A DNA stretch of 64,000 nucleotides from Gnetum montanum (GCA_015680685.1 MNCI01001985.1:35006-99005), one strand, 5' to 3'. Positions 11,561 through 23,759 are shown, numbered from the stretch's first letter. Numbers and translations: made by a program. Notes: generated from the sequence alone by a model not told the origin.

Positions 11561-12150
11561 TCAGGCGGTTCATTTTGAAGTTAATAGATAAATTACATCC
11601 TATGCAACATCTCCTTAAGAAGGGCGTTAATTTTGATTGGACCGATGATTTCCAGCATGCATTTGACAACTTGAAGAAGGAGCTGCAACACTTACCAATG
11701 GTTTTCCTGCCACAAAGGGATCAACCATTTTATATTTATCTAGCAAGATCAAACGTGTCTATAGCTGCGTTACTTTGCCAAGAAAGGAACGATGGGTCAG
11801 AAGCCCCTATCTATTATCTAAGTCATGCTCTATTTGCATACGAAACGAGGTACAATGAAGTGGAGTGTAACTATTTGGCATTGGTTTTCGCACTCAAGAA
11901 ATGTAGACACTATCTTTTCCGTAGCCAGGTCAACATAATTTGCAAAAATAATGTTCTGCGAGCTATCTCAAACAACTTGTATGAGAGTTGTAGGATAGCT
12001 TGTTGGAAAGCTATCATAGCTGAATTTAACTTACATTATATTGGCCAATCGTCCACTAAAGGTCAAGCTATAGCTGACCAGCTTGCAACATTGCCTATTA
12101 ACGATCAAGCTACGATAGAGCCAGAATTTTCAAATAAGCATGTACATAGT
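11561..12150 (+). pseudogene. Element B: RNase H
   Basis: This domain degrades the RNA strand of the hybrid. Blocks: VNFDWTDDFQHAFDNLK, PFYIYLARSNVSIAALL, YYLSHALFAYETRYNEVE (catalytic Glu) and CRHYLF. In the FxIY-D motif the usual Asp is replaced (ARSN), so catalysis is doubtful. It is continuous with RT and with the second RNase H as one Pol polyprotein. Confidence 0.85.
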
Positions 12151-12711
12151 TTAAGCCTTGTACCAACAAGCCCCGAAGCCATGTTGTATTTTGATGGGGC
12201 TTCAACTACTAGAGGCAGTAGTGTTGCCACTATCATTACGCTCTCCCCTGAAGATTTTCATCCATTGGCCCATCGCCTAGCGTTTCCCTGTACGAACAAT
12301 GTGGCAAAGTACGAGGGGCTTCATAGGGGACTGTTAACAACTAGAGAACTCAACATTCAACACCTGGAAATTTGAGGCGATTCGATGCTCATCATCAATG
12401 AAATCATAGGGGTCTACACCTGCAAAGCTTTGCATCTACAACCCTACTATGATATGGCTAAATATCTTCTAAAACAATTCACAACGATCGACATCCAACA
12501 CATGCCGCGTAGTGAAAACGCTATAGCCGATGCACTAGCCACACTGGCATTAAACGTGCCACCACATTTGTTTGCCACTTGGCCTACTTTAATGATGGAA
12601 TGTATAGACCCTGTTATTCAAGTAGTGCAAATCTCTTCATTGAACACGGGAGGAATGCCAAAATGGTATGACAACATTAATATTTACCTGGCGAACCATT
12701 GCACGAGCTAA
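12151..12711 (+). pseudogene. Element B: second RNase H (aRH)
   Basis: A second RNase H of archaeal type lies between RNase H and integrase. Blocks are LYFDGASTTRGSS (Asp), VAKYEGLHRGLL (Glu), then a stop at 12,373 and a frame break, then DSMLIINEI and NAIADALATLAL (Asp). Dual RNase H is a known mark of the Tat lineage of plant Ty3/gypsy elements. D (48376-48960) and G (62311-62940) have the same domain in the same place. Confidence 0.8.
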
Positions 12712-12825
12712 CATATGCACAAAAAGACGCAGTGTGCAAGCGTGCTAGGCAATACGTCATCATCGGAGATAGTACTCTCTGTAGATGCTCTTTCAATGGG
12801 GTATTGCTAACCTGTCTTAATAATG

Positions 12826-13897
12826 ACCAAACATAATGAATAGTTAGCGAAGTCCACTAGGGGCTATGTGGAGGACATGTAGCCCTGTGAGCCATGGCTG
12901 CTAAAATTAGATGCCTAGGGTACTATTGGCCGTACATGAAAAAGGACTACCTTACCAAGATCAAGACATGTGACATGTGCCATCATTACATAAACTTAAT
13001 ACACGTGTCACCAACCGAGTTACACACTACACAGATTACTTGGGCATTCCAATGATGGGGACTAGATATCATCGATCCCATCACACCTAAATCTTCCGCA
13101 GGACATAGCTTCATTATCACCGCCACTGAGTATTTCACAAAGTGGGTTGAGGTTATCCCCTTATAGAAGATTACATCCCAACAGGTTTTCCATTTCATCT
13201 TAGACAACATAGTAACCAGGTTTGGGCTTCCTTTGACTATTGTGACCGACAATGGGCCACAATCAGTAGTGCCGAAACCAAATCTTTCTGTAGTAACCTT
13301 GGCATTAGACAATCTTTCTCCTCACCCTATTACCTACAAGCAAATGGTCAAGCAGAGGAAATGAACAAAGTGGTCATCAATTTGTTGAAAAAGATGCTCA
13401 GTAGCAACAAAAAACAATGGCATGAGAAAATCCTCTACGTGCTATGGGCGTATCGTACGATGTGCAGGACAGCTACAGACAGGATGCCTTATAGCCTAGT
13501 CTATGGATCTGAAGCAGTGGTGCCCTTGGAATTATAGGTTTCCTCATTGTAGATGGTTCTCTCCACGGTTATAAATGAGACTCAGCACAACGAGTCTAGG
13601 ATTGCAGATTTGGACTCAGTAGAGGAGAGACGCATCCAGACGCTTGATACCATCGAAAGATATTAGGACAGATAGAGATAGAAGCACCGACACAATCCGC
13701 ATCAATGACTGATCAAGAAAGGAGACCTATTTCTTAAGGCCATTCATGAACCGGTAAGCAAATTCTCTACAAACTGGGAAGGCCCTTTCCTGGTCGTCAG
13801 CGCATATGGAAACGAAGCATTCATGTTAGCGGATATCGAAGGCAACGAGCTACCGAACCCAGTGAATCATGTATATCTGAAGCAGTACCACATCTAA
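12826..13897 (+). pseudogene. Element B: integrase
   Basis: Integrase inserts the DNA copy into the genome. The N-terminal zinc-binding region (12,850-12,995) keeps GLCGGH and CDMCHH. The core has WGLDIIDPI (Asp), TDNGPQ (Asp) near 13,245 and NGQAEEMNK (Glu) near 13,345. A one-base deletion right after TDNGPQ shifts the frame. The C-terminal GPF module (NWEGPFLVVSAYGNEAF) is near 13,775-13,830, and the stop is the TAA at 13,895-13,897. Several further stops occur. Confidence 0.85.
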
Positions 13898-13919
13898 GAA
13901 TCGACTCAGCTTAAGCGCA

Positions 13920-14330
13920 AGGTAACAAACATCTGCTACGATGTAAAACTAGAAAAGTTTTACACATCTTCTATGAAGTAAAATTGGCAAAGTTGTACAC
14001 AGCCGCTATGACGTAAAACTGGCATTTCTTACACGCATCCGTCAAGACGCTAAACTGGCAAAGTTTCTGACCGTTCGCCATGACGTGAAACTAGCAAGAT
14101 AAGCATACATTTTCTGAGATGCTAAACTAGCACAGACTTGTCCCTAGGTCACAACATAAAATTGACACCCATACCACGGTCTTCTAGGACCATAAAATAG
14201 CTCTTCCACCATCTGCTACGATGTAAAACTAGCAGGTTTCAATCTGCTCAGATGTTAAACCGGGACCATGGTCTGCTGAGACTTAAAACTAGTAACAATG
14301 GTCAACTAGGACTCAAAACTAGAATCCATC
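13920..14330 (+). repeat. Junction repeats downstream of B integrase
   Basis: About ten degenerate copies of a 30-45 nt unit with the core GACG(T)TAAAACTAGCA, for example GCTACGATGTAAAACTAG at 13,937 and 14,215. Related repeats flank coding modules in C (34,070 and 39,490) and D (46,890, 50,795 and 55,155). Confidence 0.75.
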
Positions 14331-15508
14331 AATAGACAATCCATGAAGTAAGTAAGCGTGATCACTCTTGTACTGCATCCCTACCAGATGGAACGGGTAA
14401 GGCGTTGGAATAGATGCAACGCCACTACCTCACTAGGTTCCTACTGATTCCTCGAATATGCCAAAAGGCATACTACTAACCCCTCAGAGATGTTGCTACA
14501 ATAGCCAATCTGTAGTTGTAGCTCCTGGGATCAACTTCGCTAGGCCCCGAAGAAACTATGATCATCCATAGTCTCGGTGGCCTCCACCCGTCATCGCCAC
14601 TAGATTCTAGCTTAGCGGATTCACCTGACTGGTCCTTTGTCTAGTCGATTGAGCAAGATGAATCTGGCTGTCGACAGCAACTTCATGAATCATGGCATCA
14701 ACATTGGAACCCTTGCTCCTTGCTACAGTCCCTCGTTCGTGGCCTCCATTCTCCTTTATGCTTCAGATGGCACTTGTTTCAATAGCCTCCCCCCCTAGCG
14801 ATTAGGACGATTGCTTTTGCTCTCTGTTATCTATTATGTTTTGCAGGTTACTTGTTACGACAGCATTCATCAAGAATGCATTCATTAGAAGGTGAGGTGT
14901 CACGACGTTCTGAAGTGGCTTCTCCGACTAGCTTGGCTACTTGGGAGTGCAAACCCTACCTCTCCCTCCATCAGATACCTTACCTCACTTTCTCCTTCCC
15001 TTATCCTTACGATCGCCTTTACCCTCTTCTTTGTTTGTACAGAGTGTGAACATTTAATCAATTCTTTTGCATCATCATATCCATGAACTGGCATAATGCA
15101 ACTCACTTCGTGGAATGTAATTTGCAGTCAAAAAAAAGAAAAAAAATGGGCAAAGCTTGGCAAAATGGATGTAAAACAACTCATCCAGGCCATATGGGAG
15201 TAACAAAACTTGTCCATGCAAGCCCTTCATATGTAGCATGCCAGCATAACTTCTCACAAATACACTCATGAAAGGACACCTAATGACTTGTTCGTGAAAT
15301 TTTTATGTTCACATGCTTGAGTCTTCCCTGAACCTCCCTCCTCTCACTTCTTTAAAAATCCCTCCTATGCTCCCCCCCCGCCTTTGCACTTCCAAGTTTG
15401 ACAGAGTGACATTTGAGCAATTGCCGACAAACATTGTTGGTTTCTTTACCTCTCTAGTATTTCGTATTCTTTGTCGACATCTTTCGAGCAAGCCCTCTAA
15501 ACATCAAC
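14331..15508 (+). other. 3' untranslated region of element B
   Basis: No coding signal. The last 60 bases before the LTR contain TTCTTTGTCGACATCTTTCGAG, recognisably related to the same interval in D and H, so this stretch is element sequence. CCCTCT at 15,493 can pair with AGAGGG in the polypurine tract. Confidence 0.6.
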
Positions 15509-15521
15509 AAAGAGGGGCCAT
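15509..15521 (+). promoter_or_regulatory. Polypurine tract of element B
   Basis: AAAGAGGGGCCAT directly precedes TGAAACACC. D and H carry AAAGAGGGGCCAA at the same position on the minus strand. This primes plus-strand DNA synthesis and shows the following LTR is a 3' LTR. Confidence 0.85.
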
Positions 15522-16739
15522 TGAAACACCATGAAAATTTTGAGGCCTCAACGGTTCAGCAAAATCTTGCAACTCAGGCAAGGATTTACAACAAGTTGTG
15601 GCTTAGCAAGTTCCCTTTCCAGCTAAGGGTCTGTTCTACCATGCTATGCAGTATGGCATAATAAACCCTGGAAGGATTGATCAGAAACAAAGGAAGCATG
15701 ACGAAAACACTTCAATTTTTTGCAGGTTCGCTATTTTATGCTGAATTACGCTATGCAGCGTAATCTAGCATGACATAGTGTAATACAAGAAATGACAGAG
15801 AGAGCACAATTTAGGCATCAGCAGTTCACATGTCGCAATATGCTCTCTAGTGTATTGCAGCATAAACAAAGAACAGTTTGTTGCCAAAACTCCAGCAAAA
15901 GTGGTTTACAATGCATTACGCTTCAGAGTGTAATGTAGCATGGCACCGCAAGCTTCAAACACAAACACACCAAGTCAAAGACACCTTGTAGGTTCAGGAC
16001 ATGCATCATATAAACCACATTTTTATCCTGACCCTAACCTTATAAATATTCTAGTTGACAAAGATCAAAGGGTTGGCAAAAAATTTCCTAGATTGACAAA
16101 TTTTCCCTATGAGTTATTTTCTTTCATTGGCAATCGTTGACAACCTTTGGAAAAGATTGAAAATAGAGCAAAAGAGGATCAGCGATCGTAAGAACATTAG
16201 AGGTGATTGGCAAGAATCCTTGATTAGAAACAGCTGGTTAATGGATATTCTGCTTTGGGTCTGACTTCCTTGTGCCTAGATTGGCTAGAACAAGGTAGAT
16301 CGACCTTTGCTTGTTTTATCTTTAAATAGCTTTGTTGCTATTGGCACGTGCTTTGTCTAAATCAAAGTCCTCCTATAATCATTGTATCCAACATATTTTG
16401 TTCATAAGTTAAATCCAAAATCTTGGGATTGTACGCTCTCTAAATCTGATCTCCTGTGTCCTATCTATATGAATTTTTCAATTGCTTTAAATCATTTACA
16501 TCGTATTCAATTATCTTCAAGATTAAAGATATTATATCTCCTCATAAAAATTGTCATTTTTCCATTCAATTATTAAAAAAATTTTACTGATTAAGTAAGT
16601 CCCTATCTGATCGACAAGACCATTTAGGGCACCTCGAATTCATCTTCTCCGGCACGACCCTCGCATGGATCCGGGGTTGGAACTGTGTACACGAACTTCT
16701 GCTCGGTATTTCTAGTGACTGACATTTTCCATCATTACA
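15522..16739 (+). mobile_element. Element B 3' LTR (type I)
   Basis: This LTR of 1218 bp starts TGAAACACCATG and ends ATTACA. It contains imperfect palindromes built on TTACGCTATGCAGCGTAA near 15,743. Its last 160 bp match the end of C's LTR and, on the minus strand, the left end of H (blocks AAGTCCCT.TCTGAT.GAC..GACCATT.AGGG and ATGGATCC.GGGTT). The next base begins the 15-bp minisatellite. Confidence 0.85.
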
Positions 16740-19700
16740 CACCCTTGTTGAGAACATTCTCTTGGAGAGAACCCTCCATTAGAATGCCCTTCTTGAGAGT
16801 AGTCTCCCTAGGGACACCCTCCTTGAGAGCGTCCTCCATAAGAGTGCCCTTCATGAGAGTGTTCTTATTGAGGATGCGCTCTGTTAGATCAGCCTTTCGA
16901 AGAGTGTTCTCTTTCAGAGCACCCTTAGTGGGAGCATTCTCCCTGAAGCTCCCTCATTGAGATAATTTTGTCAAAAAGTGCTCTTGTTGAGAGTGCCCTC
17001 CTTGAGAGCGTTCTCCCTAAGGATGACCCCCTTTAGAGCAACCTCTGCGAGAGCATTCTCCTTGAGAGCACCATCCATGAAAGCATTGTCCATGAGAGTG
17101 TTCTCCTCAAGAGTGCCCTCTTTGAGAGCTCCCTCTTAAAGGGCACCCTCTTGTAGGGTGCTCTCCATCAGAGATACCTTTATTAAAGTGTTCTCCCTGA
17201 GAGCACCTTGTGTTACACACATGAGAGTGTTCTCCTCGAGAGCTCCCTTGTTGAGAGTATTCTCTTGGAGAGTGCCCTACATTAGAACATCCTCCTTAAG
17301 GCTAGTATTACTAGGGATACCCTCCCCGAGAGAATTCTCCTTGAGAGCACCCTCCATTAGAGTGGACTTCCATAGAGCGTTGTCTTTGAGAGGGCCCTCA
17401 CCGAGAGCATTCTCCTTGGAGCATCCTCCTTGAGAGCCTTCTGTCGAAGAGTGTCCTCCTTTAGAGTGCCCTTCCTGAGAGTGTTCTCCCTGAGAGTAGC
17501 CTTCATTAGAGTGGCATCCATGAGAGCATTCTCCTTGAGAGTGCCCTCTAAGAGCATGTTGTCCATGAGAGCACCTTGTGTTATGCACATGAGAGTGTTC
17601 ACCTCGAGAGCACCCTTGTTGAGAGCGTTCTTTTGGAGAGTGCCCTTTCTACGAGTGCCCTCTCTTAGAATGCCCTCCCTGAGAGTTGTCTCCCTAAGGA
17701 TACCATCATCGATAGCATCCTCCTTAAGAGTGTTCTCCATGAGAGTGCCCTCCCTAAGAGAATTCTCCTTGAGAGCTTTCGACATTAGATCTACCTCCGT
17801 GAGAGCCTTCTCCTTGAGAGTGGCCTCCATGAGAGCACCTTGCACCCTAGTGTGAGTGTTCTCCTTGAGAGCATCCTCATTGAGAGTGTTCTATCAGAGA
17901 GCATGCTTCCTAAGAATGCCCTCCTTGAGAATACCCTCCCTGAGATCAGTCTCCTTGAGGATGCCCTCATTGAGAGAATCCTCCTTAAGAGCGTTCTCCG
18001 TGAGAGCACCCTCCTTGAGAGCACCCTCCTTGAGAGCATTCTTCTTGAGAGCCTCCTCCATTAGAGTAGCCTTTCAAAGATTTTTCTCCTTGAGAGTGCC
18101 TTGTGCTCCTCATGTGAGAGTGTTCTCCTTAATAGCACCCTTGTTGAGAGCTCCCTCTTGGAGAGCACCCTTATGGAAAGTGTTCTCCCTTAGAGCAAGC
18201 TCCCTTAGAGCATTCTCATTGAGAGCACTTTGCGTTATGCATGTGAGAGTGTTCTCTTCAAGATCACCCTTGTTGAAAGTGTTCTCTTTGAGAGCACGCC
18301 CCATTAGAATGTCCTCCTTGAGAGAAGTCTCCCTGAGGACACCCTACTCGAGAGCGTCCTCGTTAAGAATGTTCTCTATGATATTTCCCTCTTTGAGAGT
18401 GTTTTCCTTGAGAGCTTCCTCCATGAGAGAAGTGTTTTGGAGAGCATTCTCCATGAGAGTGCCTTTGTTGAGAGTGCCTTGTGCTATGCATGTGAGAGTG
18501 TTCTTCTTGAGAGTGCCCTCATTGAGAGCTCCCTCTATTAGAGTGGCCTTTTGAAGAGTGTTCTCTGTGAGATCTCTCTCCACAAGAGCATTCTTCTTGA
18601 GAGCTCCCCCTATTAGAGTGGCCTTTTGAAGATTGTTCTCTTTGAGAGCACGCCCCATTAGAATGTCCTCCTTGAGAGAAGTCTCCCTGAGGACACCCTA
18701 CTCGAGAGCGTCCTCGTTAAGAATGTCCTGCTGAAGAGTGTTCTCTTTGAGAGCACCCTAACCAGGAGCATTCTCCTTGGAGTGCCCTCATTAAGAGTGT
18801 TTTGTCAAAGAGTGCTCGCGTTGAGAGTGCCCTCCCCAAGAGTGTTCTCCCTGAGAGTGGCCTTTGTTGGAACAGCCTACATGAGAGAGTTCTCCTTAAG
18901 AGCACCCTCCATGAGAGTGTTTTTCATGAGAGCATCTTGCATTATGCATGTGACAGTGTTCACCTCAAGAGTACCCTCATTGAGAGTGTTCTTTTAGAGA
19001 GTACCCTTCCTAAGAGTGCCCTCCCTAAGGATGCCCTCCCTGAGAGTGGTCTCCATGAGGACGCCCTCCTCAAGACCGTCCTCCTTAATAACATTCTCCA
19101 TGAGAGTGCCCTCCTTAAGAGCACCCTTCATTAGAGTAGCCTTTCAGAGATTATTCTCCTTGAGAGTGCCTTCCCTAAGAGCACCTTGTGCTATGCACAT
19201 GAGAGTGTTCTCCTTGAGAGTGCCCTCATTGAGAGCTCCCTCTTGGAGGGTGTCCTCCTAGAGAGTGCTCTCCCTCAAAGTGACCTCCCTCAGAGCATTA
19301 TCCCTAAGAGCACCTTGCATTATGCATGTGAAAGTGTTCTCCTCGAGATCATCCTTGTTGAGATTGTTCTCTTGGAGGGCTACCTCCTATTAGAATGCAC
19401 TCCTTGAGATCAGTCTCCCTGGAGATGCCCTCCTTGAGAGTGTCCTCCTTAAGAGCATTCTATGTGAGATATCCATCCTTTAGAGCATTCTCCTTGAGAG
19501 TACCCTTCATTAGAGCAGTCTTTTGAATAGAATTCTCTTTGAGAGGGCCCTCACCAGGAGCTTTCTCCTTGGAGTATCCTCATTGAGAGCATTTTATCGA
19601 AGAGTGCCCTTGAGAGCACCCTCCCTGAGAGCGTTCTCCCTAAGAGTGACCTCCATGAGAGCATTCTCCTTTAGAGTGCCCTCCAGAAAAGTGTTGTCCA

Positions 19701-21625
19701 TGAGAGCATATTGCGTTACACATGTGAGTGTTCAACTTGAGATCACCCTCCTTGAGAGCATTCTTTTGGAGAGTGCCCTTTCTAGGAGTGCCCTCCCTGA
19801 GAGCTATCTCCCTAAGGACACAATTGTCGATAGTGTCCTCCTTAAGAACATTCCCCATGAAAGTTTCCTCCCTGAGAGAATTCTCCCTGAGAGCTTTCTA
19901 TGTTAGATCTAGCTATGGGAGAGCATTCTCCTTGAGAGCACCCTCCATGAGAGCACCTTGCACCCTTGTGTGAGTGTTCTCCTTGAGAGCATCCTTGTTG
20001 AGAGCGTTTTGTCAGAGAGCACCCTTCCTAAGAGTGCCCTACTTGAGAACTCCCTCCCTGAGATCAGTCCCCCTTAGGACACCCTCCTCGAGAGTGTACT
20101 CCTTAAAAGCATTCTTTGTGAGAGCACCCACCCTAAGAGTGTTCTACTTAAGAGCCTCCTTCTTTAAAGTTGACTTTCAAAGATTGTTCTCCTTGAGAGT
20201 GCCTTCCCTGAGTGCACCTTGCGCTCCACACATGAGAGTGTTCTTCTCGAGAGCATCCTCATTAAGAGCTCCCTCTTGGAGGATGCCCTCACGAAGAGTG
20301 ATCTCCCTCAGAATGACCTTTCTTAGAGCATTCTCCTTGAGAGCACCTTGCGTTATGCACATGAGAGTGTTCTCCTCGAGAGCACCCTTGTTGAAAGCAT
20401 TCTCTTGGAGAGAACCCTCCATTAGAATGCCCTCCTTAAGATCAGTCTTCCTAGTGACACCCTTCTTGAGAACGTTCTCCTTAAGAGTCTTCTCTACAAG
20501 ATCATCCTCCATGAGAGCATTCTTCTTGAGAGCACACTGCATTAGAGTGGTTTTCTGAATAGCGTTCTCTTTGAGAGCACCCTCACTAGGAGCGTGCTCC
20601 CTTGAGCACCCTCATTGAAAGAATTTTGTGAAAGAGTGCCCTCATTGAGAGTGCCCTCCCCAAGAGCATTCTCCCTAAGAGTGGCCTTTGTTGGAGTGGC
20701 CTCCACAAGAGCATTGTCCTTGAGAGTGCCCTTCATGAGAGCATTTTCCATGAGAGCACCTTGCGTTACACATGTGACAGTGTTCACCTCGATAGTGCCC
20801 TAGTTTAGAGGGTTCTTTCAAAGAGCACCCTTCCTAAGAGTGCCGTCCTTGAGAACGCCCTCCCTAAGAGAGCAGTCTCACTAAGGATGCCCTTCTCAAG
20901 ACTATCCTCCTTAAGAACATTCTCCATGAGAGCACCCTCTCTGAGAGTGCTCTTCATTCGGGTAGCGTTTTAGAGAGCATTCTTCTTGAGATCACCTTCT
21001 ATTAGAGCATCGTATGCTACACATGTGAGAGTGTTCTCCTTGAGAGTGCCCTCATTTTGAGCACTCTCCCTTAGAGTGTTCTCCCTCAGAGTGCTCTCCC
21101 TCAGAGTGTTATCCCTCAGAGCATTCTCCCTGAGAGCACCTTGTGTTATGCATGTGAGAGTGTTCTCCTTGAGAGTGCTCTTGTTGAGATTGTTCTCTTG
21201 GAGGGCTACCTCCATTAGAACACCCTCCTTGAGATTAGTCTCCCTAGGAACACCCTCCTTGAGAACGTCCTTCTTAAGAGCATTCTACGTGAGATTGCCC
21301 TCCCCGAGAGCATTCTCCTTGAGAGCACCCTCCATTACAGTGGCCTTCCAAAGAGCATTCTCTTTGAGAAGGTACTTCCTAGGAGAGTTCTCCATAGAGC
21401 ATCCTCGTTGAGAGCATTTTGTCGAAGAGTGCCTTCCCTGAGAGCATTTTACCTGAGAGTGGCCTTCACAAGAGTGTTCTCCTTGAAATCACCCTCCACA
21501 AGAGTGTTGTCCATGAGAGCAGCTTTTGTTACACACATGAGAGTGTTCACCTCGAGAGTGCCCTCTTTGAGAGTGTTCTTTTGGAGAGCACCCTTCCTAT
21601 GAGTGCCCTCGCTAAGAATGTCCTC
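16740..21625. repeat. 4.9-kb minisatellite of 15-bp units with ~1.03-kb higher-order period
   Basis: About 325 units close to CTCCTTGAGAGCACC or CTCCCTGAGAGTGTT fill the stretch. The 15-nt length keeps frame, so the plus strand reads 5-residue repeats (SLRAF, SLRVP) and the minus strand reads ENALKEGTLK-like repeats, with open frames up to 232 codons. A diagnostic block near TTGTGTTATGCACATGAGAG recurs near 17204, 17576, 17838, 18103, 18230, 18478, 18938, 19186, 19314, 19708, 19957, 20217, 20345, 20760, 21005, 21140 and 21525. The spacing pattern of about 380, 255, 262, 128 recurs, giving a higher-order unit of about 1.03 kb. Both edges are LTR ends. I see no start context or splice signals that would make this a gene. 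Confidence 0.9.
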
Positions 21626-23512
21626 TGAAACACCATAAAATTTTAGGAATCTCATGTTTCAGCAAAGTCTTGAAACTTAGACGAGGATTTCCATAAGTGT
21701 AGTGTCATGATGGTTCATACTGAGGGTACACTGTCTAGTCTGGCAAGTTTTCTACCTCTAAGGCTAACAGACTCGTTGGACTCTCCAGCCTTCCCAATTG
21801 AAAAATCGACCCAACTAACAATTTATGTAGAAATTAGGCTAGGAGTTGTCGAAAGTGTTTGGGATAAGCAAAAAAGTTCAGCAAGTTTTCTAGTGAAGAA
21901 TTCTGCTATGCTATGTAGCATAGAAGGCCTTATAAAATAGTTTCTTAAGTGTCCAAGTGTGAAGTGACAAAGTGATTATGAAGATAAGACAAGATTTAGT
22001 CAACGCAAGGTGCTACGCTATGCTACGCTATATAGCATAGCACAACGTAGAAAATAAAGCAAAGAGGAAAGGTCCATCTTGCCAAGTGATTCCAATAAGA
22101 AAATGACACCTTGACAAGACTTCAGCGTCCAAAACTTCTCATCCCACTTAATCCATAGGCCTCGAGCAAAGTTTCTTGCTAGAAATTGGCAAATTAAATA
22201 AGGAAGCAGGATACACTAGCTGCTATGTTGTGCTATGCTACATAGCATATCACAGCATAGCAACAATGGAAAAATAGCAAAGGTTTCAGACATGAGTTCC
22301 ACAAGTCCAAAAGCTCTCCTGCATAAAGGATGAAAGTTGCAAAAAATGCTTTTCAACTCCAACACAACTTTTAGCTAAGACCAGTAGCTATGCTATGCTA
22401 TGCTACATAGCGTAGCACAGCGTAGCAAGCAGCCAATTATGCTACGCCAATATGTTTAACATCATTAGTTGTGAAACACTAGTATAGAAGCAACAAGATG
22501 TCTTTAGGAAGCTCTAGAATTTGTTGAAAATAATCTTCTTCACTTTGGCATCTCCCTGATGGAATCAAAAATCTCACTTTGTTTTGCATGCCCCTCAATC
22601 AACTCCCAAAACATTGTTCCTATGCTTGACCCTGCTCGTGAAGGCAGTGAAGACGTAGTCCCAAGGGATAAGCTCCATTTTTCATATGCTATTAGCACAC
22701 TGGATCTTGATGCATGAAGATCTGATGATATAAGTCATAGCATAGCAAAGTTCACGTCCAGTATCACACACCTACATGGTACAGACATGTCAGCATCTTG
22801 TGGGGTCCAGGAAATGTGGCATCCATACCATATTTCTCTCCTCCTCCTCGTCCTATAAATACCCCGACAAAAAATGCTCAAAGGGTTGGCTTTTTTAGGT
22901 TGCCATTTTGCGTTAACATTTTTGGAATTAACAAGAGCAATTGGCTTGTTGGCTTTCACATTGGCTGGTTGACTTTTGAGTTAGCTCTCAGAAGGCATAG
23001 TTGGCATTTTTCTTGAGCGTTCTAGTTATCTTTGAGTTCTTTGGTTGGCTCTGGACATCCCTTTGTGAGTCAAGCACTTTGACATCCTAGCAAATCAATC
23101 AACAAGCAGAAGAGGCTATAACTATACCATTCAGTGTAAGGAGTGTCTCTTCGGCATCGCATAACCTGTTGTACATGTTTTCGAACAAAGCAAGGAATCA
23201 AATCTGCAACTTTAGGGTGGTGCATTTTCTCACCCAAGTTTATTTCGCTATCTTCTCATTAAAATCATTGTTTTGAATTACCTTGGTCATTTTACATTTA
23301 TTATTCATCAATTTACCTTGCACATTTCACTTTCACAACGAACGTTTATGTAAGGTTAAGATTACACCGATTAAGTCCCTGTCTAATTGACTAGACCATT
23401 CAGGGTACCTCACTTCCATCTTCTCCAGCATGGCCCTCACATGGATCCAGGGTTAAACTATTCACCCGACAACCTCTGGGTGTTCCAGCCACCGACATTT
23501 TTAGTCACTACA
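21626..23512 (+). mobile_element. Element C 5' LTR (type I)
   Basis: This LTR of 1887 bp begins TGAAACACCATAAAA and ends CACTACA, 5 nt before a perfect primer site. It is homologous to B's 3' LTR and to H. U3 carries at least four palindromic clusters, near 21,905, 22,015, 22,220 and 22,385, each close to CTACGCTATGCTACGTAGC. The TATA box is at 22,853. Confidence 0.9.
22853..22861 (+). promoter_or_regulatory. TATA box of the C LTR
   Basis: CTATAAATACCCC is followed by a stretch (ATGCTCAAAGGGTTGGC) that also follows the matching TATA in H (minus strand, 40,905-40,920). Conservation in two copies supports it as the LTR core promoter. Confidence 0.75.
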
Positions 23513-23517
23513 GTTTT

Positions 23518-23536
23518 TGGCGCTAGAAGGAGGGCA
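23518..23536 (+). other. Element C primer-binding site
   Basis: TGGCGCTAGAAGGAGGGCA lies after the LTR end ACA and the 5-nt spacer GTTTT. The same arrangement occurs on the minus strand at 43,708-43,731 (F). Confidence 0.85.
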
Positions 23537-23759
23537 TTTGGTGCCTTTTCCATGTCTTACGGGTAGTCTTGCATGCACTTTGTACCTTGTCATGCACTAG
23601 CATAAATGTGACACCCTTTCGTGGTTTTTTATGCATCATGTGGTGTAGATTGGTCGCAACAATAGTTCCTTTGGAATTCAGCAAGATGAAAAGCCTCTTA
23701 TTTTCCATTGATTTTCATGTTTCTAGTCCTGCATCGATCTCCCCTTTTTACCATGAAAT

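Larger units (their letters stand above)
5490..16739 (+). mobile_element. Element B: Tat-like Ty3/gypsy retrotransposon, 5' part missing
   Basis: Order on the plus strand: antisense accessory gene (5490-9834, with a solo LTR inside), spacer, RT-RH-aRH-INT (10430-13897), tandem repeats, 3' untranslated region, polypurine tract, 3' LTR (15522-16739). Gag and protease would lie left of 5490 and are replaced by element A. Two consecutive RNase H domains before integrase point to the Tat lineage. Many in-frame stops show it is long dead. Confidence 0.85.

Noticed and set aside
11337-11669. Minus-strand open frames over B and D pol (also 47,347-48,105, 49,414-49,818 and 63,372-63,716)
   Set aside because: They are antisense shadows of RT, RNase H and integrase, recurring at the same place in each copy because the sense codons are conserved.
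16740-21625. Long open frames on both strands, up to 232 codons, suggesting a repetitive structural protein
   Set aside because: A 15-nt unit without stop codons opens several frames on both strands at once. There is no promoter, splice or start context, and the frames shift between neighbouring blocks.
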